Below are positions 55,947-64,000 of a stretch of 64,000 bases of DNA, piece by piece. The DNA is taken from assembly GCA_013400975.1 (NCBI GenBank), contig WBMZ01000206.1, positions 62,001 to 126,000 on the forward strand, in the 5' to 3' direction. The DNA is from Atrichornis clamosus. Its lineage: Eukaryota; Chordata; Aves; Passeriformes; Menuridae. The notes beneath the pieces are model-generated. The model was not told the DNA's origin. It saw only the letters and a program-made list of their open reading frames with translations, and searched no databases. The translations under genes were made by a program, and so were the position numbers. Positions within the stretch are counted from its first letter, which is position 1; the number at the start of each line of letters is the position of its first letter.

Positions 55947-58900
55947 CTAAAAAGAAAAACAGAATAACAGGTATTAGTTAACGATTTAGTCTTGACCGCG
56001 GTTTTTGATGTGCATTTCAAAGCCTGATCTTTAGCTTGATTTTAAAGAGCTTAAATGCTAAACCCTCAACTAGGCATTATCCAGTTATTATTTTGAACGT
56101 TGGGATTGTTAATTCCTGCCCAACAGTTGTTTTTGCACAAGATGTACTTTTGCAAGCCCTGTCTACAAGATCTGTAGCACTGTTTTCAAAGCTTGTGCTG
56201 AGGCCCAATTAATAATTAACCAACATGATTAAACTCTTAATATGCCCAAAGAGCACAACTGGTGTAAGAGTTAAGATTTGTTTGGAAATACCTTGCATCT
56301 TTTGCACTGTTTGATTCTCTTAGACGTTAGGTAGAAATATTTGCTCCAAGCAGCATTTTTCAAAAAAAACCCCCTGAGTAATCCCATTTTAGCCTTCAGT
56401 GCTCTGCTGTTGGTCTGTAGGCTGCTTGGTTAGCACCTCCTGCACATGTCTTTATCAGCATGTTTTAGATTTTTTTTAAGGTAGTAATGGGAAACATTAA
56501 TGTTGGTCATAGGTAAAATTAACTTCAAATTTGTATATGTAGTTTGTGGTAGGTAGAACTGTACATCCAACACACCTGCCAGGAGGCAGCTCCCACTCTT
56601 GCTGCACTCTACTAGGCTTACCAGCAGGCTCTATTATTGTTTTTATAAATAGTATTTATAGACTTAACACCAACAACATCATTACTATAATGAAGATAGA
56701 CACAAACTCATATGTAATACTCAGACACGTTGTATCTCTGAGCTTGAGCAATGCCACTCCTAACGTGATAGGAGATGGACTGAATTTCCAGTAAGGAAGC
56801 AACTGCTGAAAAACTGTGGCTACTAAGGAGCCCTCAGAATGTATTTAAGAAATCCTAGTTAGGACATTTGCCCCTTGCTCTCCACTGGTTCTCTGATTTC
56901 TTAATGGAGTGGAGCCTGTTTGTACTGCAAGAGTTGGTGAGGGGTCAGACACTGCATGAACTTTTATCATCTTTAGACAGAGAATCAACACATCCATGGC
57001 TAAAGTAGGGTCAGTGCATCTGTCATGGATAAATAGAGCCTTGCTTGTCACTGAAGATCAAAAGTTAGTGTTAAGTGTATGACAGACACAATAAAGCCTA
57101 CAATTTCCTTTCAAGATTTGTCTAGCTTCAGTGGTAATTCCCAAATGCCTTATGTACTTCCATCAAATCACAAAAATAAGCATCTTTGCATTTAACATTC
57201 TCTACTTGAAGAGAGCATTCTTAACTTGTATTTCCACAATAGTGTTAGTGTACTGCCTACTAATTTAGATTGTTAGACAGGGTTCTGGAATTCCTTTTGC
57301 AACATCTATTTGAATACACAGAAAACAGATGCTGTGAAGGAGAGGGCTGCTAAGACTCTTACCCCAACCTCCCTGGTAACATCTTAATAGGCTGACGAAG
57401 TGCAGCACAACAAACACTTTAAAACCATGAAGATGACTTCAAACAGTAAGCAGACAGACACTAAAGTTCCATCAACAAAAGTTTCATATTTAATTTATTT
57501 CATACAAAATCGCCATTTTTAAACTTCTAGGCATCACTACTTTCAAACAAAGTCAGAAAGCAACTTCCACATTATTTACTTAGTGAGCCATAGTTACTGA
57601 AACATGAATTGATGTACTTTAGAGATTATACTTCCAGTTACATGAAGACTTAAGAGTTGTAACAGCCAGTGACACACTCTATTTCCAGTTAGCATTCTGT
57701 CTAAAAAAAAATCTAGCCTTGTGTCTTCACATGCTTTTAAATTAAGCAGACAGTAAATTAACAATTATTACCAGCAGGCAGGTCTGATATTGGACACTAA
57801 CATGAACAGTATCCGTAACATTCTGGCTAGTGGAAATATATAATTCACCAGCTATGTGATTCACTGTTAAAAATAAACTCTGGACCCCTTTCAGTTACTT
57901 CACTGAGAACCCACCTTCTTTGACAAATACTTCTGTTTCGGTACAATGTTGGTTACTCTAGGTTTATGATCCAATGTCTCTCTGTTGTCTAGCTGTTTGA
58001 CCTTGTATATTCTAACAAGCCAGTGCTCTGAGGTAAAGGCTTCCTCCAGATGTTTAAATTTAATGTCTTTGTTGCCTATCTCCGCATTGCGTGTACGGTC
58101 GAATCCTGGGGGTGTCCGAAAATCCAGCTATAAAAATTAAAGTTGCATATTAGTTTGAGACAAAACCCAAAACACCAATCACTGCAAAGTGGAACTTCAT
58201 ACCACACGCCTTCAGCTGGCCCTCATCAAAGGGCAACACTTCTCTTGCATTGGTTATTACTACACAGAAAAACCTTTCAGATCCTAAGGGACAAATTCGT
58301 TCTTCCTTCTCCAGATGCCCCAGGAGACAGTACTTAATGTCTCAGCAAAACTACCCCGTCTGCATTCAGAGATGAAACAACTCAAGGGACCATCTGAGGT
58401 GCAGCAGCCTGAGGTGGCTCTTCAGCAGAGCTGCTCCCTCGTGCTCTCGCCTATACTGCAGTAATTTGCACTTTCGTGGTTTCCATACAATCCAGAAATG
58501 GTTCACCATTATCAGTTAAATCTGGCCTGTGCTACAAATAAGATCAGCTGAAGAAAAGATTCTTGTGCTAACACATCAGAAGGAAGGGCCTCCAGTGGGG
58601 GCAGGGACGAAAGGAAAGGAAAAAATCAAACAGGTTTAGCTACATCCACATGCTTGATGCTCCCAAAGGGGAGTGACAGCTGCAGCCCTCACTACAGCAC
58701 GTAGCGTTGTTTTATACACTGATGTGACTGCGAGAGGAATCCTGTCATTTCTGACAGATATTAAACAGGCAACAGTTCCACCCGTGTGTTGCTATTACAA
58801 CAAACAAATCTAAAGCTCTCCACAATGTCACAGTTAATGCTTTAATGAGCACACAGCAGAGTGCAATCAAGATGCTCATCCAGGGCAATGTGAAGGACAG

Positions 58901-61900
58901 CAGAAAATGAAGTACAAGAGTAGGTTAACAGCAGAAATGCTTTTTGGTAAAGGTTATAAACAGCAGACCATGACTGGATGTGTTTTAATTTGTAAAGCTG
59001 ATTCTTACTGCTGATTCTGCTACGACAAGCAATGCTTAATCTAAAAGATAGAAAATACATGAAAATAACATTTGTTTTCTCACATTTCAATTAAGGTTCA
59101 AAAGAAGTTTTAGCACTAACCTGCATCTCACCAAATCTGTAATAGGACATTTTATACATGAGGCAGTTCAGCAAAGTTGGAGAACCTGCCTTGTCTACCC
59201 GGAATTCTCCTTGAGGGGTAAAGTAATCACTTTCCTTTAAAAAGAAAAGAAGATACAAAGAGTCAGTGGAAGCTAAAATCTTACTTAAGGGAATTTCTCA
59301 TTCCCTTCTCTACAAAAAGACCCCCAAGAATCTCAACTGACTTTTACAGTTTAAAAGCTTATTTAAGGTAACTTTAACATGAAAAAGATGGTGCTCAAAG
59401 GTAAAATAGTAGCAAACTACCTGCTTGTAACCCAGACCCCAATGTGTCCGTCTTCCTAAATCCACACTACAGTGCTGTTACAAATTTTGTCACTTCACAG
59501 TTAAGTGGTACTGGAAAAATCATCTCAAACCGTAACAGTTGGGCATCTATGCTTCAGAAAGGTGAAAAGCACTGTATTGTTAATATACGAGGTCTGCAGG
59601 GTCACTATAAACTTCATGTGTTCGCCGTGTTTAAACTGAAAATTTCTGCCATTTCCATCTCAAGTACAAGATGAAAGTACGCACATGGGCTGCTCCCTTA
59701 AGCCCATGCTCAATATCTAGGAGTTTTTGTTAGGCTTAAGAAAATATTACTAGAGACTTCTGCAGTCTCAAAGGTGTTTGAACAGCTTAAACTCTACATG
59801 AGTCAATATTAACACTTTCACTTGTCTCCTGCTATTACAGAGTTTGAAGAAATTTGTAACGCTGACTATTTAAACAATCTGAACACTCCTACTTTTTTCA
59901 AGTGTGTGATGATGCACAGCGAGACACACAAGAATTATAAAAGAAATCCTGTACTTTTAGTATCATGCAAAAAAGTGAGAGCTTTTAGAGGTTACTGACC
60001 TTTCAAAATCATAAACATTGAAAGAAACTGGACTACAGGCCACTGCACTCCTCCTGTTCTAGGAAAACAACCGCAGCACGTTTCTCAAATAAAATGGCAT
60101 TAAGTAGCAGAGATTTCCCTCCACTGTAGTGACCACTAGCAGAAAAGCAATACTATAAATGAAGGGTTTGGTTTTTTTCAAACAGTAGATGTTCCACTTA
60201 CCCGTATATCTTTGGGATGTTCCCCCTCTGCTATTCTCACCATCCACAAGAACTTATTAATATCATCACCGGAGTAGCCAATCACACCACCAAAAATAAT
60301 CAAAACATAATCCACATCCAGGCTTCTCATGATCTCGTATGCTGCAGACTCATTTGATGACATTGCCTTTCCCACCTGTATCAGTGCAAAAATATCTTAA
60401 ATATCTGCATAGCTGCCTATCCAACAGCTCCACAGATCAACACAGATAGACCAAAGCCCAAGAATCCTGTGCCATGTGCTCTACGAAGGTCCTGCTTGAG
60501 CAGGGAGGTTGGACCAGTGACCCACTGTGCTCCCTTCCAACCTGTGGTTCTGTGATTCTGTAATACCTACTTGCCAACCAAAGCCAACATTTTCATTCTA
60601 GATAAATAAAACCCATTGTGAATATTTAGAAACTCAAAAGCTCATTCTCAACTGAAATACCTTCTCCTCTGTAAGAGGAGTGTTGCCGACTGAAATGAGT
60701 GTTTTGAGTACAAAATGTAGCAACAAGGTTTCTCCTTTTGTGGCATCTACATGTTTTTCAAGTCATAGCTGTATTACCAATAACTTTAATCTTGCAGAAA
60801 AGACATAATTACAAATTATTTTCAAAGCTTCAGACACAGCCCAAAGAGTACAAATTATTTGAAATGTTAGTGATTTCTATTTTTCATTTTTTTCTTGAGC
60901 TATGTCCTTCATTAATGAAGCAGCCATGTTGCATTGCACTCAGTAGCATACAGGCACCCTCAGCACCGAATTCAAGGTAAATTTACACAGAGAAAATGTC
61001 AGGCTAGAACTTTTTAGAGCTGTATCCAGCACCTCTTCCATTCTGGTCACTTCCCACTTAAAGAATTCACTTTGGTCAGCAACTGTCCTTCAATTCAGTA
61101 GTTTTGTTTGCTATTGAAGCTCTTGTACATAAAGGCATAATAACATATTGCTGAAGTAAAAGAGAGTAACTACAATATACATAATACTGCCTCTGAACTG
61201 GTAACATTCAGCTAAGAACATAACTAGAGAACACTAAGCTTAGGCAGCAAGCTGTCAAAATAACCAAGAACTGCAGCCTCTTGGCCATTATCCTAATGAA
61301 TGTGAGGTTATTTGCCAGATTTCCATCTCTGTGCAGGAAGGAATCATCTGGACACATCTCCAGGGTATGCCTCATTTACAGCACAAGTCCAGGTATTTGC
61401 CACAAAGCACATTTATTGCTTGGGCCCCTCTTTTAGGGAGTATTTGTTCCAAAATGGAACTTGACAGCGCCAGCAGTTGTACTCGAGAGAATTCTTTATA
61501 GAAAGCCATCATTGCCAACTGCTGCAATGCGTGTGGTTACTGTGCTCAGGCAACACAGATGACTTCCAGTGTCTCCCTTCACATGATGCACCTTGGCCTG
61601 CAAGAATCTGTGTGTTTAGATACAGTATCTGCACTACCACCTCTTGTAGAAGAGGGAGGCACACAGAGCAATCAGAGCTCCATGTCCACTGAAACACACC
61701 AATGCTGTCAGGTCAACAACCAAATTAAGTGCCTCAGAGTACATGGCAATGCTTGTTGACTGATATTAGCACTATCAGTAGAGTTTCCCAAGCTTGCTTT
61801 CAGCTGAATGCCAGTTTCCTGCCCCTGTAAAAGCACGTGTGATCCCCCTTCCCCCAATAAATATTGTTTTGGGACTCTGCTCAAAGCACAGCTTCGTTCA

Positions 61901-63890
61901 TTTGTTGGCTTTGGTCACTGCTCTCTGGCAGATCTGGTCCAACAGCTGCACTCACTACTGACACAAGACACAGAGAACACACAAGAAACTATCCTAACTA
62001 TCTGAATTCCGTGAGCCCTTCCCCCATTCCGCCCATGCAGCATGGCATTCTGGGAAGAGACGTGAGTGATGATGAGTCATTGCACAGCACAGGTTGCCCA
62101 AGTGGTGCCCCTGTAGCCACAGGCAATGCTAGCGCCCTGCCTCAAGCACACATACAAAGCTTAAACTTACTCCTCAGATGTCAAAGAAATTAAACGTGCA
62201 GATGTTTTGTCTAACTGCAAATCTGAGAAGACAGAATTGCATCAAATCTGCTACACTTCCACAGCTAGTCAAAAACTTTCTGTGATTTCCCACATATCTG
62301 AAAATTTGTTAATTCATGTGGTCAGTTTTCACATGCCATTCAAAAATCCACTCTGCAGTGGCACTGCTGAACTAAAAGGATCCCTATTTGGATAGGTCAG
62401 TAAAGCAGAGGTACCAGGTAAGCTGTTGTAGCACTAATTCCAGCAGGAGTCGTTACATTAGGTTTTGTCTACCTTCTCCCAAAGAAAAGAAGAGAAACTG
62501 AAGTGCGAGTGAAGTAATGAAAGCTTCAAGCAAACAAAATGGGAACTCCAAATAAAACTGATCCCTATACTTGAGTTCTAACAAATACAAAAAATGTTCC
62601 TTCCACCTTTGTGTTTCTCACTCTGTGGAATTTCTCCTTAGTATCAATCACACTGTCTGTTAAGAGACACTTGCAATTTCACACTGGACTGCGATGTAAA
62701 TTTGGTGTTTCTACTCCACAGAAAACTGCCACCCTTACCAGGGCTATGTGGCTGTTGTTCCAAGTATTGTTATCAACCAAGGTTGTCCGGTTGGCCATTC
62801 CTGCTATCTGATAACCGTAATCCCACCACGACATCACTCTGGCGTGCTCATCTGTGTTCTGTCTGAGCCAGTAATAGGCTTCTCTGAAGTCATCCAGGAT
62901 ATTCCGAGTGCTGGAAAACAGTTCATTTTATTTGCATCGGTACAAATACTACCAACAAATTAACTGCACTATGATAAATCTGGGCTCACAAGTAAGGGTT
63001 TGCTTATGAGTTCAGCTCCCTTCCAGGGATTTAGTCACCAGCAGTTTTAAGTTCAAACCCTCCGACAGATGAACGCCCAGAAGCCGAACTGCTTTTGAAG
63101 ACATAACTAAGTGCAAAGTCAAATATATATTCTTACACAAGCTTTCCCAGTCAACTCAAATGCTTTTCTTTTTAGCCATCATCTTTATAGGCTTTGGGTA
63201 GGATTATTTTTATATATTTTCAGTAAATATTTCAGAAAATGCATCTTTTTGAAAATTGGAGTACAAATAATTTTTTTTCAGGTCACAATTCTTTAATATA
63301 ATACGGAGTGATTTAAAGAAGGCAAAGTCAATTGCTAGTGCAATGGCAGTAAAAAGGCTTTTGCCCTCTAAGCACTTTCAGACCTGTAGATCTTACTTAC
63401 CCATCATGGTTATAGGAGGCGAGAACCACGCTGGGGCTGGAGTATGCATTGCTGGTTACCCAGGTACAGTGAACAGCAAACATCATCAACAACATCAGCA
63501 TCAGCATAGTCACAATGTTTTTGATATTGGGACCCAGTCCTTCCTCTGTTTTTTCCTGTTCAGATACATGTTTCCTCACTTTGCCTGCCTAAACAAACAC
63601 AAACGTACCTGTTAGGGCAACTTTTATCACCCGTGACAAGGGAACCCATGTTTCCTAACTCCTGCTTCCTCCCCTCACCTTATCATACAGGTTGCCAGGG
63701 TTCCTTTTGTCATCCTCATCACTGCTGTCCTCTATTGGCGGATTTTCCCTCTTCATATCATCACCCAAATAACGCTCAAAGACATTGGAGAAAGCAATTG
63801 CTGACAGCATACAGACCACTGGAGTCAAAGTGAGCATCAGGCGAACCATCACTCCAGCAAAGTAAACGGCGCTGATTGCATACAGAGCAA
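55866..63890 (-). CDS. STT3B: STT3B, 3' seven exons, 5' partial
   Basis: Catalytic subunit of oligosaccharyltransferase complex B, which transfers Glc3Man9GlcNAc2 from dolichyl-PP to Asn-X-Ser/Thr in the ER lumen. STT3B mainly handles sequons skipped co-translationally, with MAGT1/TUSC3. Seven exons join in frame to 384 residues plus stop, the C-terminal half of a protein of about 826 residues in human (from memory). In window numbering, membrane segments lie at about 1-38 and 85-110, an acidic STT3B-type linker ([16 protein letters not shown]) at about 55-71, WWDYG at 162-166, the sequons NRT/NNT/NNS at 174-187, and DINKFLWM (DxxKxxxM acceptor-sequon pocket) at 229-236. The C-terminus is Lys/Arg-rich. 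STT3A lacks the acidic linker and this basic tail, which decides the paralogue. Confidence 0.96.
55947..57914 (-). other. STT3B: STT3B last intron, 2.0 kb
   Basis: AT-rich intron with no named repeat and no supportable exon. Confidence 0.85.
57915..58127 (-). CDS. STT3B: STT3B exon ([14 protein letters not shown])
   Basis: Exon of 213 bp (71 codons, phase 0 at both ends), acceptor TTTTTATAG before 58127 and donor GTGGGT at 57914-57909. It encodes [20 protein letters not shown], then [17 protein letters not shown] and [14 protein letters not shown]. This is the end of the luminal domain and the beginning of the basic tail. The donor has GTGGGT rather than GTRAGT, but frame and homology fix it. 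Confidence 0.95.
58128..60201 (-). other. STT3B: STT3B introns flanking the 59121-59234 exon
   Basis: Two introns of about 1.0 kb each (58128-59120 and 59235-60201). No repeat or RNA gene seen. Confidence 0.85.
59121..59234 (-). CDS. STT3B: STT3B exon ([11 protein letters not shown])
   Basis: Exon of 114 bp (38 codons, phase 0 at both ends), acceptor TTTTAAAG before 59234 and donor GTTAGT at 59120-59115. It encodes [19 protein letters not shown], then [19 protein letters not shown], near-identical to the mammalian protein as I know it. It is part of the luminal C-terminal domain. Confidence 0.95.
60202..60375 (-). CDS. STT3B: STT3B exon with DxxKxxxM motif
   Basis: Exon of 174 bp (58 codons, phase 0 at both ends), acceptor GATACAG before 60375 and donor GTAAGT at 60201-60196. 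It encodes [20 protein letters not shown], the hydrophobic strand [15 protein letters not shown], and DINKFLWM at plus-strand 60241-60264, the DK-type motif of the acceptor pocket. The open frame continues past the donor into the intron; the true end is at Arg (CGG) before GTAAGT, as phase with the next exon requires. Confidence 0.96.
60376..62738 (-). other. STT3B: STT3B intron, 2.4 kb
   Basis: Contains the short CR1 fragment near its 3' (low-coordinate) end. The remaining sequence shows only chance frames. Confidence 0.85.
60461..60563 (+). mobile_element. Short CR1 LINE 3' fragment in STT3B intron
   Basis: CCTGCTTGAGCAGGGAGGTT, GACC...CCACTGTGCTCCCTTCCAAC and GTTCTGTGATTCTGTAAT match the last 100 bases of the CR1 type seen at 25.2-26.0 kb. 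It is antisense to STT3B. Confidence 0.85.
62739..62910 (-). CDS. STT3B: STT3B exon with WWDYG motif
   Basis: Exon of 172 bp with acceptor TTTTCCAG before 62910 and donor GTAAGG at 62738-62733. It encodes [18 protein letters not shown] and, after [21 protein letters not shown] (plus-strand positions 62814-62828) recognises the +2 Ser/Thr of the acceptor sequon in all STT3/PglB/AglB enzymes. Three overlapping or close sequons (NRT, NNT, NNS) follow; in yeast Stt3 the equivalent asparagine carries a structural glycan. All key residues are intact. Confidence 0.97.
62911..63400 (-). other. STT3B: STT3B intron, 0.5 kb
   Basis: Plain AT-rich intron; nothing in it. Confidence 0.85.
63401..63588 (-). 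CDS. STT3B: STT3B exon (final TM helix, start of luminal domain)
   Basis: Exon of 188 bp with acceptor GTTTGTTTAG before 63588 and donor GTAAGT at 63400-63395. It begins [20 protein letters not shown], then a very hydrophobic helix ([20 protein letters not shown]) and [18 protein letters not shown]. This is the last membrane span and the entry to the C-terminal luminal catalytic/acceptor-binding domain. It ends in phase 2, completing Gly with the next exon. Confidence 0.96.
63679..63890 (-). CDS. STT3B: STT3B exon (last membrane segments, acidic linker)
   Basis: Exon of 212 bp read on the minus strand, acceptor TTCTTTGCAG before 63890 and donor GTGAGG at 63678-63673. Its first two bases complete a split codon from an exon beyond the window. 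It encodes two hydrophobic helices ([15 protein letters not shown] and [15 protein letters not shown]), then [17 protein letters not shown] and an acidic, polar linker ending NLYDK. The intron that follows is only 90 bp. Confidence 0.95.
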
Positions 63891-64000
63891 CTGCAAAGAA
63901 ACACATCTACTGTGACACTTCGGAAGTGATACTCACTCTGACTGCACACGTACATGCTCTCCATAAAACTACTCCAGGAAGTGGGTTGAGCATCTGTGTG

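Noticed and set aside
1..64000. Search for tRNA, rRNA, CRISPR arrays, operons or a novel defence-like system
   Set aside because: Nothing seen; gene structure is purely vertebrate and the repeats are LINE, LTR or simple sequence.

Overview
The window is vertebrate nuclear DNA and almost certainly avian, most likely from a songbird. The evidence is short coding exons with consensus GT/AG junctions separated by long AT-rich introns; several 5'-truncated CR1 LINE fragments with the typical (ATTCTRTG)n-like 3' end; and an LTR that I recall as abundant in passerine genomes, present once complete (about 23.28-24.39 kb) and once as a 50-bp tail at the left edge. There are no operons, CRISPR arrays, phages or other prokaryotic features, and I found no undescribed multi-gene system.

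Two protein genes lie tail to tail. On the + strand, positions 1 to about 52.3 kb hold the 3' part of OSBPL10 (ORP10, an oxysterol-binding-protein-related lipid-transfer protein). Eight exons can be placed to the base and join in frame into 521 codons plus stop: 3280-3490, 11998-12152, 29995-30141, 36645-37128, 45113-45299, 46732-46914, 48704-48857 and 49567-49611. A roughly 2.7-kb 3' UTR ends near an AATAAA at 52279. The PH domain and first exons lie upstream of the window; the complete lipid-binding ORD domain is inside it. On the - strand, about 54.3 kb to the right edge holds the 3' half of STT3B, the catalytic subunit of the ER oligosaccharyltransferase-B complex. Seven exons join into 384 residues, including the WWDYG motif and the DxxKxxxM motif, with a roughly 1.6-kb 3' UTR ending near a minus-strand AATAAA at 54321-54326. 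This convergent OSBPL10/STT3B order is the one I know from human chromosome 3p, which supports calling the ORP paralogue OSBPL10 rather than OSBPL11 or OSBPL9.

The rest is intron, UTR and about 2 kb of intergenic DNA. Points of interest are a candidate alternative first exon of OSBPL10 (ATG at 28309, consensus donor after 28356, exactly in frame with the next exon) that would encode a PH-less short ORP10; a CpG-dense intronic block at 41.38-41.82 kb containing three CACGTG palindromes; a CpG-dense, hairpin-prone OSBPL10 3' UTR; a two-copy dispersed repeat of about 85 bp (11.77 and 15.90 kb) that I cannot name; and the LTR with its internal degenerate tandem array.

The two genes share membrane-contact and ER biology (lipid exchange and N-glycosylation), but their adjacency is a matter of conserved synteny, not of a shared pathway.
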